Positions 16,960-28,000 are shown, counted from the first letter of the stretch. The stretch is 44,354 bases of DNA from Phormidium sp. OSCR (GCA_001314905.1 LJZT01000028.1:1-44354); one strand, 5' to 3'. Numbers and translations: made by a program. Notes: generated by a model not told the origin, from the sequence alone.

Positions 16960-17023
16960 TTCTAGGACAGTTCTTCAGGTGTGTTGCTGTTTCTTTCCTA
17001 TCAAGAAACTGTCTATTCTAGAA
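16960..17023. terminator. Long inverted repeat after ndhM
   Basis: The arms TTCTAG-GACAGT-TCTT (16960-16975) and AAGA-AACTGTC-TATT-CTAGAA (17003-17023) pair with a small bulge. The placement just after the ndhM stop suggests a transcription end or processing hairpin; there is no clean T-run. Confidence 0.4.
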
Positions 17024-17086
17024 GGTCATATCAGTCATCTGAGCCTAAGCTAAGGACAACCTAATCATAACGGGAGTCAGTCTGAT

Positions 17087-18478
17087 ATGGCTTCGGAGAA
17101 ATTTCGCCGCCAACTTCGTCAAGAGTCGGAGCAATGGTGGAATGAGGGCTTAATTGATGCCCAACTGTACGAAAAACTTGCTGATCGCTATGGGTTTGAG
17201 GAGATTGAATCTCAGGCTCGGGGTCAGTTTACGACCATCCTAATTAGTCTAGGAGGCATTCTTCTGGGTTTAGGGGTCATTACATTTGTTGCGGCTAACT
17301 GGATGGTTTGGAGCCGCGAGGTTAAGGTCATCTTGTTAATGGTGACCTTTTTTGCGATTAATACAATTGGTTTTTATTTATGGCGATCGCCGGCTAAAAA
17401 TGGCGTACAAAAACTGGGAGCGGCGTTACTTCTTTTGGGAGGATTGACGTTAGGGGCCAACATTTCTCTCGTCTCCCAGATGTTTCACCAGACGGGCGAA
17501 CTTTACCAACTTTGTCTGGTTTGGGGATTCGCCGTCTGGGTGATGGCCTTGAGTTTGGCGATGCCCACGTTGAGTGTTTTATCGTTGCTGTTAGTGGGGT
17601 TTGGCTACCTACGGGGGACTCTCGACGCCATCAATGTCAGTGATCTGTCTATCTATCATTGGGCGATCGTACATATGCCGGTGTTGAGCTTGGTTTTGTT
17701 TCTGCCGCTGGCCCATCGTAGCCATTCTCGCTTGACCTTTGGCTTAGGCGCGTTGCTGTTTAGCCAGTCATTTTTCCTGAACCTGACGGCGATCGCCACC
17801 TGGAAGCTAGAGGTGGCGATCGTGGTTCCAGCGGCGCTTCTGTGGGCCTATAGCGCCCAATCTCCCAGAAAATGGATTGAACCCTCATTTCAGGCGATCG
17901 CCCGTAATCTCGCCTTAATTTGGCTGGCAGTTACCTTTTACATTTTCTCGTTCAACACCTGGGCCTCGATCTCAACCATGCCAGATCTGTTCAGGCTCTC
18001 CTGGGGGCTTCATGTGATGGCTGATTTCCTCGTCTGTTCGAGCCTAGCCATCTGGCTGTGGCTGAAACTGGGCCGTCGTTTGGCGAATTTTAGTCTCACG
18101 CAGGAGCGATCGCTCAATACCGGAGTCATCCTAATCATGCTACTGCTGACTGGGGGCAGTCTTTACATCCATTTGAACCTCACCCCCCTCGTCATCCTTG
18201 GGCCATTACTTTTCAACATTCTCTTTTTCGTCATCTCCATCGCCGCCATCCGCGATGGACTAGCCCTAGGGAGTCGTCGCAGTTTTTGGAGCGGTATGAT
18301 CCTACTCATTATCGGGATTATGACGCGCACTTTGGAATATAACACTGGCCTAATTACCAAGGCGATCGTCTTTGCCGCCTGTGGCGTGGGTGTGATTTTG
18401 GCAGGACTTTGGTTTGAACGCAACATCGAACAGACAAAACGACTCTCCCCATCGCAACTTCAGGAACACAACTCATGA
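17087..18478 (+). CDS. DUF2157 domain membrane protein
   Basis: The 463-residue protein starts with a soluble stretch (residues 1-45: SEQWWNEGLIDAQLYEKLADRYGFEE) followed by many membrane helices (about twelve from residue 48 onward). The N-terminal pattern and the first helices (LGGILLGLGVITFVAANW) are the DUF2157 signature. The function of DUF2157 proteins is not established. The last four bases overlap the next start (ATGA), so this and the GDYXXLXY gene are translated as a pair, an arrangement often seen for these two families. Confidence 0.85.
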   Translation: MASEKFRRQLRQESEQWWNEGLIDAQLYEKLADRYGFEEIESQARGQFTTILISLGGILLGLGVITFVAANWMVWSREVKVILLMVTFFAINTIGFYLWRSPAKNGVQKLGAALLLLGGLTLGANISLVSQMFHQTGELYQLCLVWGFAVWVMALSLAMPTLSVLSLLLVGFGYLRGTLDAINVSDLSIYHWAIVHMPVLSLVLFLPLAHRSHSRLTFGLGALLFSQSFFLNLTAIATWKLEVAIVVPAALLWAYSAQSPRKWIEPSFQAIARNLALIWLAVTFYIFSFNTWASISTMPDLFRLSWGLHVMADFLVCSSLAIWLWLKLGRRLANFSLTQERSLNTGVILIMLLLTGGSLYIHLNLTPLVILGPLLFNILFFVISIAAIRDGLALGSRRSFWSGMILLIIGIMTRTLEYNTGLITKAIVFAACGVGVILAGLWFERNIEQTKRLSPSQLQEHNS

Positions 18479-19131
18479 CTCAGCCAACGATTAGCACAAC
18501 TCCCGAAACTGAGCCTCAGCTACAACCTCAGTCGAGCAAACCTCGTATTCCTCAATGGCGTTTTTGGCTACCGTTATTGTTGCAGGCATTCCTCATTTTA
18601 GCGGTTCCCGCTCGTGACGCTCATACGGTGATGACGGGAACTCCCGTTGTCCTGCAAACGGCTCCCGTTGACCCCTATGATTTACTGCGGGGCTATTATC
18701 AAACCCTCAGTTATGAGATTTCTCAGCGAGATGTTCTAGAGCAACTTCCTGGAGGTCAAACGGTTTTTAATTCCTTAAACCGTCACTCGGGCAATTCCTT
18801 GGACTTTTACGTCGTTCTCGAACAACCCAGCCAGGTTGCCAATCCCGGCGAACCGCCACCGCCTTGGACTCCCGTGGCCGTCAGTTCAGACTTTCCCGAT
18901 GATCTACCGGCGAACCAAATTGCCTTACGGGGACAGGCCCGCAATTGGCAAATTCTCTACGGGTTAGAACGCTATTATATGCCCGAAGATCAACGCCATG
19001 ATATCAACAATCACATTCGCCAAATTCAAATGGATGAACCGGAATCGTTTGTTGTTCAGGTTAAGGTGAGCGATCGCGCTCATGCGGTTCCGATTCGTTT
19101 ATGGGTTGGGGACGAGAATTATGAGTTTTAG
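18475..19131 (+). CDS. GDYXXLXY-domain protein
   Basis: The 218-residue product has a proline-rich cytoplasmic start, one membrane helix (about residues 28-45) and an extracytoplasmic domain. The signature region PYDLLRGYYQTLSYEIS (about 63-80) corresponds to the GDYXXLXY motif, with Arg in place of the acid-flanking residue. It overlaps the DUF2157 gene by four bases and probably works with that membrane protein. No enzyme activity is known for the family. Confidence 0.82.
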   Translation: MTQPTISTTPETEPQLQPQSSKPRIPQWRFWLPLLLQAFLILAVPARDAHTVMTGTPVVLQTAPVDPYDLLRGYYQTLSYEISQRDVLEQLPGGQTVFNSLNRHSGNSLDFYVVLEQPSQVANPGEPPPPWTPVAVSSDFPDDLPANQIALRGQARNWQILYGLERYYMPEDQRHDINNHIRQIQMDEPESFVVQVKVSDRAHAVPIRLWVGDENYEF

Positions 19132-19178
19132 GGAACAGGGAATAGGGAACAAAAACTCTTCTGACACTCCCTGTTCCT
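19132..19178. repeat. Short heptamer-type repeat (GGGAACA/GGGAATA)
   Basis: Copies of GGGAACA and GGGAATA follow the GDYXXLXY stop codon, and a short reverse-complement part (CCCTGTTCC) follows them, so the RNA could fold back. This is the same sequence family, inverted, as the tract at 5578-5624. Confidence 0.65.
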
Positions 19179-19200
19179 GCTCATGATGCTTTAGGTTCTG

Positions 19201-20538
19201 TTATCCATTGTTGTGATAATAATGTTCCCAGAATTTTTGCCACCAATTTTTGGGTTGTTGATGCTCTCCATCATAGTCTGTGGGTCGTTGAGTGCGATCG
19301 CCTACCACTAAACTGCCCACATAATCGGCATCTTCATAAACACGGTTGATTTGTTGGTGAATCTCGTCAACATCCTCAGCCGATAAAACCCCATTATCCG
19401 TGGCCTTGTAAAACTGTACCGTGACCCGAATTGGAAAATCAGGATGACGTTCAATGGGGAGTTCGGCGATTTCTGTAAACGGCCCTTCCGGTTCCCCATG
19501 GCCAATCACCGCCTCTTCGACGTTGCTTCGCTCCATTTCCGGATCAGGCGCGGACATCAGCACGGGGCCACTTCCGACGATCATATCCATGTCCATCGGT
19601 TCTTTTTGCTTGAGGGGAACCTGAATCACCATGACCATATTTAAGCCCGACTCCCCAGCCGCTTCAGGAGTTGGCTCATCGGTAGGTTCGGCTTCTGAGG
19701 CTTGCTGGGCCTGAAAATCGCTCAGACGCTCTCCTGTGAGTCTGGCCCGTTGCCCGTTTTGGTTGAAAAACAGTTGTTGTCCCCATATCTGCCGATAGGG
19801 GAGATTGTCTTCATCCCGGTTATCGATAATCGTGATACTGGTTCCTTCACGGGTAGCCAGAAGCGTCAGCACAGCGGGATCGCCGGGATAGGACTGATAA
19901 TTGAACAACACTGGATTGAATTGGGCCTTGTCTCCTGGAGGAATGGGAAGAAAACAGGCTTGGGCGCTCACGAGAACATGAGTATCCCGTTTCGCGAGCA
20001 GGGAGGGGGTCTCATTCACCCAAGAGTCGGGATTGTGGAGATAGTTGGGCAGATTGTCTAAGACGTCTCGCAAGGAAACCCGTTCTAGGTCTCTCCCATT
20101 GTGATTCCCCACAAGCAGATGAAACTGATCGAGGGGAATATCAGCGGTGATATCGCTAAAGTTGGGATGGCGGATGACGGGCATTAAATGCTGTTCATAG
20201 CGCCGCTGTTCTGGGTGATATTGCCGAACCTGGATGGTCAAATCACTGATGTTAGGACCGACGGAGGAGTTGTCGTAGCGGGCGGTATCTTCCCACATGA
20301 CATTAACGATGTTGAGGCCGTATTCATCAACGAGGGACTGGGCGGTGTCATTGCGAACCATTCCGGTGGTTCGTTGGATAACCTGACGATACTGCTGATA
20401 GAGATCGAGGGAGTCGCGATCGCCGTCACTCATGGGTTCGGGGTTGGAGGGGTGAGGGTTGGGATTAGAGGTGGCCCAGGCCGATAGACTGAAGCCTAGG
20501 GCGGCACAACTGAGTAGGCTAATGACAAGTTTTTTCAT
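19201..20538 (-). CDS. Exported protein of unknown function
   Basis: The 445-residue product begins with a clear signal peptide (MKKLVISLLSCAALGFSLSAWA, shown here as MKKLVISLL followed by a cleavable AWA site). I preferred the ATG at 20538 because GAGGATG lies before it; an ATG at 20553 would add five residues. The mature part has no motif I recognise. It contains a beta-rich centre, a Met-rich segment (about 305-325: MVMVIQVPLKQKEPMDMDM), an acidic proline linker and an aromatic C-terminus (NWWQKFWEHYY). A periplasmic or surface role is likely. The gene is separated from proS by about 90 bp on the same strand, but the spacing and content give no shared role. Confidence 0.7.
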   Translation of the reverse strand: MKKLVISLLSCAALGFSLSAWATSNPNPHPSNPEPMSDGDRDSLDLYQQYRQVIQRTTGMVRNDTAQSLVDEYGLNIVNVMWEDTARYDNSSVGPNISDLTIQVRQYHPEQRRYEQHLMPVIRHPNFSDITADIPLDQFHLLVGNHNGRDLERVSLRDVLDNLPNYLHNPDSWVNETPSLLAKRDTHVLVSAQACFLPIPPGDKAQFNPVLFNYQSYPGDPAVLTLLATREGTSITIIDNRDEDNLPYRQIWGQQLFFNQNGQRARLTGERLSDFQAQQASEAEPTDEPTPEAAGESGLNMVMVIQVPLKQKEPMDMDMIVGSGPVLMSAPDPEMERSNVEEAVIGHGEPEGPFTEIAELPIERHPDFPIRVTVQFYKATDNGVLSAEDVDEIHQQINRVYEDADYVGSLVVGDRTQRPTDYDGEHQQPKNWWQKFWEHYYHNNG

Positions 20539-20630
20539 GGATGACATCCTCAAGACCGGTTAAGAAAACCTCTTGATCTCTCCCAACCTAACCTCGGTTT
20601 TGGCAATCTCATCTGAGTTTTGCGAAATTG

Positions 20631-22442
20631 TTACGCCAACCCGTTCAAACTCGCCTCAAGCCAGGTTTTGAGGGTTGAAACCACTTGGGAAATCTCCAGT
20701 TCTTGTTTCTCCTGGCTAGCCCGTTGGACGACTTCAACCTTTCCGTTGGCGATCGCCCGCCCGGTGACGACACGATAGGGAATCCCCATTAAATCGGCAT
20801 CTTTGAACTTAACGCCGGCCCGTTCCTTGCGATCGTCGAGGAGAGTTTCGACTCCGGCGGCGTTGAGTTCTGCGTACAGTTGTTCGGCCACCTGCATCTG
20901 TTCTTCGACGTTGATATTAGGAACGGTAATAATGGCATGATAGGGGGCGATCGCCGGATTCCAAATAATGCCATCTTTATCATGGGACTGTTCCACGGCC
21001 GATTGGGCTAAACGAGAGACGCCAATTCCGTAACAGCCCATCACCAGAGGATTGCCTTTACCATTTTCATCGGTAAACATCGCGCCCAGGGCTTGGGAAT
21101 ACTTGGTTCCCAATTGGAAGATATGCCCCACTTCAATGCCTCGGGCCGTTTGTAGGGTTAACTGGGGGTTTTTCAGACTGCGATCGCCCGCCATAGCTTT
21201 GTCCAAATCCAGCAAAGCGGGACAGGTAAACTGCTGCCCCCAATTAGCGCCCACCACGTGATAGCCCGTTTCGTTAGCACCTGTGACGAAATTTGTCAAG
21301 TCTTTAACGGTAGTATCTCCTAAGCGTAAAAACTTAGGATGAAGCTGTTTTTGAGATTGAATGAAATCATCATTTAAATCGGGGGCAATATAGCCCAGAG
21401 GCAGCGGTTTTGCCGCCCATTTTTGTTGCGCTTCAGCATCAGGAACTTCCATAGACATCAGGGCGTTGGCCTTATAATCTCCGGCACGGCGAGTCAGTTC
21501 ATTTTGCAGTTTGACCTCATTGACATCGCGATCGCCGCGAATACTCACCAAGACCAAAACCGTAATTCCCGTATCATAAACCGCCTGATAGAGAACATTT
21601 TTCACCACCTGAGTCGGCGAACAGTTGAGGTACTCACAGACTGAGGCGATGGTGGCGGTATCGGGGGTGTCTCGTTTCTCGTAGCTGGTGAAGGGAGAGG
21701 GTTCGGCGTCGGGGGGAAGGGAAACGGCTTTTTCCACGTTGGCGGCGTAACTTCCGTCCTCGACATAGAGAACTTCATCTTCCCCAGCCTCAGCCAGAAC
21801 CATAAACTCTTGGGAACCGGACCCGCCAATGGCCCCAGAATCGGCTTCAACGGCTTGGAAGGCTAAGCCACAGCGGCGGATGATATTGCGATAGGCCCGA
21901 TCCATATCGGCGTAGGTTTGTTTGAGGCTGTCCTCGTCGGTATGGAAGGAATAGCCATCCTTCATAATGAACTCCCGGCCGCGCATCAAGCCGAAGCGGG
22001 GGCGAATTTCGTCCCGGAACTTGGTTTGAATTTGATAGAGATGGAGGGGAAGTTGGCGATAGGATTGGATACAGTCGCGGGCGATCGCGGTAATCACTTC
22101 TTCATGGGTGGGTCCGAGTCCCATTTCCCGGCCTTGGCGATCGGTCAGGGCGAACATAATCCCTTCTGCTTTCGTATAGGTCTCCCAGCGCCCGGACTCT
22201 TGCCACAGTTCCGAGGGTTGCAGTTGGGGAAGCAGACATTCTTGGGCGCCGGTGGCGTTCATCTCTTCGCGGACAATGGCGGACACTTTCTGCAAGACGC
22301 GCCACATCAGGGGGAGGTAAGCGTACACGCCACTGGCGACTCGTCGGATGTAACCGGCCCGCAACAGGAGTTTATGGCTGGGGATTTCTGCCTCTGCGGG
22401 GTCTTCGCGCAGGGTGACGAGGAGCATTTGGGACAGTCGCAT
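20631..22442 (-). CDS. proS: Prolyl-tRNA synthetase
   Basis: The 603-residue enzyme charges tRNA-Pro in the cytoplasm. Class II landmarks are visible: motif 1 region ([16 protein letters not shown]), motif 2 ([23 protein letters not shown]), and motif 3 ([12 protein letters not shown]). Between motifs 2 and 3 lies the long insertion of bacterial-type ProRS (about 220-400), the editing domain that removes mischarged alanine. The anticodon-binding domain is at the C-terminus (about 490-600). Length and domain order are normal. Confidence 0.96.
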   Translation of the reverse strand: MRLSQMLLVTLREDPAEAEIPSHKLLLRAGYIRRVASGVYAYLPLMWRVLQKVSAIVREEMNATGAQECLLPQLQPSELWQESGRWETYTKAEGIMFALTDRQGREMGLGPTHEEVITAIARDCIQSYRQLPLHLYQIQTKFRDEIRPRFGLMRGREFIMKDGYSFHTDEDSLKQTYADMDRAYRNIIRRCGLAFQAVEADSGAIGGSGSQEFMVLAEAGEDEVLYVEDGSYAANVEKAVSLPPDAEPSPFTSYEKRDTPDTATIASVCEYLNCSPTQVVKNVLYQAVYDTGITVLVLVSIRGDRDVNEVKLQNELTRRAGDYKANALMSMEVPDAEAQQKWAAKPLPLGYIAPDLNDDFIQSQKQLHPKFLRLGDTTVKDLTNFVTGANETGYHVVGANWGQQFTCPALLDLDKAMAGDRSLKNPQLTLQTARGIEVGHIFQLGTKYSQALGAMFTDENGKGNPLVMGCYGIGVSRLAQSAVEQSHDKDGIIWNPAIAPYHAIITVPNINVEEQMQVAEQLYAELNAAGVETLLDDRKERAGVKFKDADLMGIPYRVVTGRAIANGKVEVVQRASQEKQELEISQVVSTLKTWLEASLNGLA

Positions 22443-22520
22443 GGGGTTTGGCTCGGCTTACTGATGGGCGTTTGTTATCTTACTACGGTTTTTGGGGTGT
22501 CTGGGCCGCCAGTTTTGTCT

Positions 22521-22868
22521 TCATGTCTCCGCCTCGTCAATTAGCTTTCGCACCGCAGCTTCCAACCTCGGCAGGTATAACACCACCGCATCCCACACCT
22601 GTCCCAGATCAATACCGCCCAAGTAGTCATGCACCAGCACATTCCGAAACCCAGACAGCGCCCGCCAGTCTACCTCTGGGGCTTGCTCCTTCAGGCCATC
22701 TGATAACCGCTGAGTCGATTCTGCCATCGTCTGTAAGCGGCGCAATACCGCATCCTGAACCAAACTACTCTCCATAAACGCCGCATTGCCGTTGTGAGTA
22801 TAGTCCCGAATCCGATCCGCACACTCCAAAATATATGTCAGGTAAACCCGGTCATCGTGGGTCGTCAT
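22521..22868 (-). CDS. hepT: HepT-like toxin (DUF86 ribonuclease)
   Basis: The 115-residue helical protein carries the HEPN-family active-site motif R-x4-H-x-Y in RNVLVHDY (about residues 73-80). HepT toxins are RNases kept silent by their partner nucleotidyltransferase MntA, which adds AMP to the tyrosine of this motif; that is known from studied systems. The start codon overlaps the end of the antitoxin gene by four bases (ATGA), the usual order and coupling. The motif is intact, so the toxin is probably functional. The pair begins the accessory island next to proS. Confidence 0.88.
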   Translation of the reverse strand: MTTHDDRVYLTYILECADRIRDYTHNGNAAFMESSLVQDAVLRRLQTMAESTQRLSDGLKEQAPEVDWRALSGFRNVLVHDYLGGIDLGQVWDAVVLYLPRLEAAVRKLIDEAET

Positions 22869-23155
22869 AGAGGCTTGGCCTCCGCTAATACCCGTTCTCG
22901 AATCAGCGGACTAATGCCCCGTTCCGTCAGGACATCCACCCTTCGCCCCAGCAAGTCTTGTAAATCCATTAGCAACCCCCCCGGAAACCAGGGCGTCACC
23001 TGTTCCGGGTCGTAGTCAATCAAAAAATCGATATCACTCTCTGGGGTATCTTCCCCCCGCACCACCGAGCCAAACACCCGCACATTCGACGCTCCATGCT
23101 TGGCGGCCACAGCTAAAACCTGTTCTCGCTTTTCCTGCAAGAGTTCTAACAACAT
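22865..23155 (-). CDS. mntA: MntA-like antitoxin nucleotidyltransferase
   Basis: The 96-residue protein has the minimal nucleotidyltransferase signature GSVVRGEDTPESDIDFLID, i.e. Gly-Ser followed by Asp-x-Asp, with the acids that bind Mg-ATP. MntA AMPylates and so blocks HepT, encoded directly downstream. The ATG at 23155 is preferred over the in-frame TTG one codon earlier. The length is normal for the short MntA type. Confidence 0.88.
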   Translation of the reverse strand: MLLELLQEKREQVLAVAAKHGASNVRVFGSVVRGEDTPESDIDFLIDYDPEQVTPWFPGGLLMDLQDLLGRRVDVLTERGISPLIRERVLAEAKPL

Positions 23156-23241
23156 CAAAACCTACCTTGGCCAATTGGCGCTTAATCTCCCGATTTGGTT
23201 CTGTGGACTCCTTCATTTTAGACTGCTTTCTGACCTGTCAC

Positions 23242-23463
23242 TAACGGGCGATCGCTGAAGTATCCAGACTTTTCAAGAATCAGGCAAAGTCCCGTGGATG
23301 CTCCTAGGATCAATACATCCAGCGAAAATGGGTTAAGCGCATCCGTGGCAGTGACCTCACCTTTGAACAACCGACATATTCATTTCAGATGGAAGTCATT
23401 GATGAGACTGATTGGCTGGATGACAAGGAGAGCAATGGTCAGGAGGACTGTGAAATCCCATAA
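23242..23463 (+). pseudogene. Decayed gene end with an in-frame TAG
   Basis: One forward frame reads coding-like sequence across a stop: AIAEVSRLFKNQAKSRGCS, then TAG at 23305-23307, then DQYIQRKWVKRIRGSD, and on through EVIDETDWLDD to a TAA at 23461. Charged, helix-like codons on both sides fit a single old frame in which a TTG Leu codon became TAG. I do not recognise the family. No start codon with a ribosome site is visible, so this is read as the 3' remnant of a lost gene. The rest of the 23156-23762 gap holds only the hairpin listed next. Confidence 0.35.
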
Positions 23464-23670
23464 TCCGTTGTCCTTGATGCTGGTAGCTGAACAAGCCACT
23501 CCCTCAGTCTCCCTGACGTGAATACTTACCTCAACAAATAAATGTTTCAGCCCCTGCACTCAAAAGCCTTTGGACTATTGACGTTGACGCATCCCCCAAA
23601 TATTGTTATTCTAGACCGTATTACAATAAATTCTAGGCTGAGGCAGTTCTTACCAGGAGAGTGAATCTCA

Positions 23671-23724
23671 CTTACTGCATATCCTTGCGTGGCAAAAAAC
23701 TACGTAAGGATATGCAGTAGTAAG
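23671..23724. repeat. Long near-perfect inverted repeat before the acyltransferase gene
   Basis: ACTGCATATCCTTGCGT (23674-23690) and ACGTAAGGATATGCAGT (23702-23718) pair over 17 positions with one C-to-T change that leaves a G-U pair in RNA. Outer CTTA/TAAG bases extend it. The loop is 11 bases. It ends about 40 bases before the ATG at 23763. It could be a terminator guarding the gene, an attenuator, or the remains of a mobile end. Confidence 0.7.
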
Positions 23725-23762
23725 ATCTAAGTTTTTTTACCTTTCTACACAAGTTAAGACCT

Positions 23763-25037
23763 ATGTCAAACCGTAAATTAGATCCTATGGAGCAGGGCAT
23801 GGAGCTTTTTAATCGCTTTGCCCATTCACTAAATATAGTTGTAGTTAGTGAAATCAGAGGTTCACTTGATCCGTCGGTAGTAAGGAGATCTTTAGATTTG
23901 GTACAAGAGCTACACCCTAGTTTAAAAAGCCATATTATTGGCAATACTAATAATCTTAGGTTCGTAACAGAAGGTACAGAAAAAATTCCGCTACAAACGA
24001 TTCATCTTGATTCTGAAAACTGGAATTCAATTGTAGAGAGAGAATTGAATCAAAGGATAGAAAGTGAAAAAGTTCTTGTCAAGGCAACTTTAGTTAAGTA
24101 CAGCAAGGGTTCTTTAAATCATCTTATCACTACTATCCACCATGCTATTGCCGATGCTTTATCCGGTATAAATCTTCATAAAAAAATTTTAGAATTTTAC
24201 TGTGAAATTTTAGGTGGAATAACCCCAAATGTGTCTCCTATGCAAAAGTTACCATCATTAAAATTTTTGATGGACAAAAAAATTGGTAAAGATTTAGAAA
24301 ATAAAACCATCTCAAAAGACTTCATAGATCCTATTAGTAAGCCTCAAATTAGTAAGCTTCAAACTTCAAATTTTGCAACACACTTGGAAAGAACTTGTAA
24401 AATTTTTCATAAGAGGCTTAATCTCGATTCAAGCATTAAGTTGATGGCAAGATGTAAAGAGGAAGGAGTTACTGTCCATGGTGCAATCTGTGCAGCAATG
24501 ATGTTTTCCGTAGCAAAACTAATTCACGTAGATGATCAGGGGCTTTATTTTAGTTGTCGGTCTTCTGTAGATATGAGAAGACGGATTGATCCACCAATAA
24601 GCAACGATCATTTATCAATGATTGTTTCTGCACTAACATCCATTCATAAATTGACTGACAAAACCGATTTTTGGGAACTAGCGTTTTCTGTCACAGAACA
24701 AATTCAGCAACGCTTACAGACTTCTGAAATTCATGCGGGTGTCCTTAATTATAGGAAGGGTGCAGAAAAACTATTGGCTCACCCTGAATTCACACCTTTT
24801 TCAATTTTTGTCACTAATATTGGTAAAGTACAGATCCCTAAAGATTATAGATATTTTTCCTTAGAAAACGTCAACTACGCTCTATCTACAACAGTTATGG
24901 GCAATGTGTTTGGTGTGGCTGTTTCAACTTTTCTAGAGCAAACTACATTTAATTTTATATTCACTCATCCTTTGATCAACCAAAAGACCATGGATTACTT
25001 AATTGAAGAAACAATAATCCTCCTTATGGACGCCTAG
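23763..25037 (+). CDS. Condensation-domain-like acyltransferase (HHxxxD family)
   Basis: The 424-residue protein has HHAIADA (His126-His127-xxx-Asp131), the catalytic HHxxxD motif of the superfamily that holds NRPS condensation domains, polyketide-associated PapA acyltransferases and alcohol acetyltransferases. The start (LDPMEQGMELFNRFA) and the second half (VHGAICAAMMFSVAKL, LYFSCRSSVDMRRRI) follow the two-lobed layout of stand-alone alcohol-acetyltransferase-like members. The substrate is unknown. No biosynthetic partners (carrier protein, adenylation domain) are adjacent. The gene is much AT-richer than the left and right chromosome, has no HIP1 octamer and stands behind a long hairpin, all signs of recent transfer. 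Confidence 0.72.
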   Translation: MSNRKLDPMEQGMELFNRFAHSLNIVVVSEIRGSLDPSVVRRSLDLVQELHPSLKSHIIGNTNNLRFVTEGTEKIPLQTIHLDSENWNSIVERELNQRIESEKVLVKATLVKYSKGSLNHLITTIHHAIADALSGINLHKKILEFYCEILGGITPNVSPMQKLPSLKFLMDKKIGKDLENKTISKDFIDPISKPQISKLQTSNFATHLERTCKIFHKRLNLDSSIKLMARCKEEGVTVHGAICAAMMFSVAKLIHVDDQGLYFSCRSSVDMRRRIDPPISNDHLSMIVSALTSIHKLTDKTDFWELAFSVTEQIQQRLQTSEIHAGVLNYRKGAEKLLAHPEFTPFSIFVTNIGKVQIPKDYRYFSLENVNYALSTTVMGNVFGVAVSTFLEQTTFNFIFTHPLINQKTMDYLIEETIILLMDA

Positions 25038-25072
25038 AGTTAAAACAGTTGGTCAATTTTCTATCTCTCTGG

Positions 25073-28000
25073 TTAATCTTGAACTGCACCCAAAGTTATA
25101 AGCATTTCTTTTTGAGATAATGTCAAACCTTTTGCATTTTTAATATAAATTCCTTCGTATGGTCTTTCAGGTTTTAATAACATTAGACATTCTCCAGTAC
25201 TGAAATCCCATATTCTGATAGTTTGGTCATCACCACCACTGGCAACCATAAGACCATCATGACTAAAAGAAGCAGACCATATCCAGCTGTCATGGCCGAC
25301 CAAAGTTGCTATACATTCTCCAGACTTGACATCCCATATCTTTAAAGTTTTATCATCACTACCACTAACTAAGTAGCTGTTATCAGGACTAAATGCAATA
25401 GTTCGAACTCGCAAGCTATGGCTACTCAAAACTCTACATTCACCCGTTTTAATGTTCCAAATACGTATACCACCACTTCCATCACAACTTGCCAACGTAC
25501 CATCATCTCTATTAAAACTTACAGACCATACAGCATCCATATGACCGTCTAAATGATTTAGATATCTGTTTTCTTGAAGATTCCAAAGTCTAATGTAATG
25601 TTCTTCACTACTGATGGCAAGTATGTAACCATCTGGACTAAAACTAACATCTCTAGCTCGAGTTGGTTCACCGTTTGGATTTGACAAATGCAAACGGTGG
25701 ACTAGCTCATTAGTTTCATAATCCCATATATTTACCTTTTCTCCATAATAGTAGCTAATTGCTAAAATAGGATCTGTCGGATGAAAAGCAACTCCAATCA
25801 CCCTATCTCTATTTTCATCTTGCTTTTTCATGTTGATAAGTTTCTTAGAAGAAATATCCCAGATTTTTACTGTTCCGTCATAACTTCCACTAGCAAGAAG
25901 GCTTCCATTGTAGCTAAAAGATAATACCCTAACTAAATTTTCGTGAGTTCCTAGTAAATCACTTTCAATTTTCTCTGTACCTCTACTATCCTGCTCAAAG
26001 TTCCATATTCGGAGAGCATGATCTTCATCGCCACTGACTAACAAAGAGTTGTTAGGACTGAAGGTTACTGCCCATATAGGATTGGTGTACCCATAGATTG
26101 TCTTTAAGCAAGTTAAGGAACTAAAATCCCACATTTGAAGAGTTTGATCTTCTCCTCCACATAAGATCTGTTGATTCTCAAGTTTAGAATTAAAAGCAAT
26201 AGATCGAAGGGGCTTCTTATTATTTCTACTAAAGTCCTTTAGAGAATATAGCTCCCCGGTATTAATATCCCATCCTCGGATTACACCATCAGCACAACAA
26301 CCTAAAATGAATTGACCATCAGGATTAAAAGAGATATCTCTAATTCTACCCTTGTAACTCTTAGTACCCAATTTTTTGACACATTGCCAATTTCCAGTAT
26401 CAAGCAACCATACCTCTGAAAAGTCTCCGCAAATTGCAAACAATTTTCCATTAGGACTAAATTTAACTCTGTTAATTGGCTTTGGATAGTCAGTAAAGAA
26501 ATGTAACTGTTGAGCTGTACTCACATTCCAAAATCTTACATTTGTTCCTTGACTACCACAAGCCAAAACACTTCCATCAGGACTAAACGCAAGAGCATTA
26601 GCCCATGTCCGATGACCCCTGAAAACCTTTTCTAATTCTGAGGTATGAGTGTTCCAAAGCTTAATATCCCGATCCTCTCCACCAGTAGCAAGGTATTTGC
26701 CATCAGGGCTAAATACAACTGATCTTACTCTGCCAGAATGCCCAACATTCACTCTAATCCAATCGCCACTATCAACATTCCATAATTTAACTTGCTTATC
26801 GCCCCCACCACTTGCAAAGTAATTCCCACAAGGACTAAATGAAAGTGCCCAGACCCAATCAGCGTGAGCTTTGTAATTCCGAATACATTCTTCCTTGCCA
26901 TCCTCGAATGACCAAAGATGCACCTGGCCACTGGCAGTTCCTGCTATGGCATAGTCATTTCTGAAATCAATTGAAATGATAGTACTAAAACTTTCTCTAA
27001 AAATAGACTGAGACAGATCACAATCAGAAAAATTCGTGTACTTAACATATCTATTAGACAAATCTGCTTGTCTAACTCTCAATCCAGAAAAGTCATATCC
27101 ACGAATTTCTGGATGATGTTTTAGCAAAATATTAAGCAAATTGCCGGCTGCATAACCATTATTATCGCTCATAACAACGGATCTAATTTGTGACAGTTTC
27201 GAATCAACTTCCTGCAACGATATTTGTTCCGATATGGGAAGCACTATTCGCCGTGTCTGATCAGCCTTAATATAATCCTTATCCGTTGCCTTAACAATAC
27301 AGAATTTATTTAAGCTATCGATCTTATCTGACTTTATTTCTTCGACAATTTCTTTAATGAGTCTATTAAGCGTATATTCCACTAGGACAGGTTGCAAACT
27401 GTACTGTACAGGATGTTTACCAGAAGATCGCTCAACAGGAAGTGATCTAACATCCAATGTATTTTGAATAAGACCTTCTATGTCACAGGCAGGTAAAGAC
27501 TGCAGCATATCTTCAGCTAGGGAATTGGCAGGCACAGATTCACCATTAATGGATAGCCAGTAAATAATTTTCAATTCAGGTTCTGACAGCCTCTCAAATG
27601 TCCAATCCAACAAAGATTGAATATCAGGGTATATTTTTTCCCCCTCTCGAAGAAATCTCGAAATATCTCCCTGATAACGTGATCGTATCACTTTTGCGAC
27701 AATATTGAGAGCTAAAGGATTTCCAGCATAGAAGTCAACAAGCTTATTCCAATCTGAGTCTGAGCCTATAAAGTTATCAGCTATGGACGCAAAAAATAAT
27801 TTAACACTAGGACAATCTAGCCCTTCTAAGTAAAGTGAACGTACAGGTCTTTTGACACCTTCTAACTCATAAATTGTAGTAGGGTTCTCTCGACTATTAA
27901 GCAATAAACAACTTTGATGTTGTTGCCTGCCAACCTGTTCAAATAGTTTACCATACCCTGCACATCCAGGAGCATAATTTCCTAGTCCTTTAAGAATAGT

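Noticed and set aside
23034-23216. Small reverse frame upstream of mntA
   Set aside because: It overlaps mntA in another frame and has low-complexity Gly-rich content; only the first residues look protein-like.
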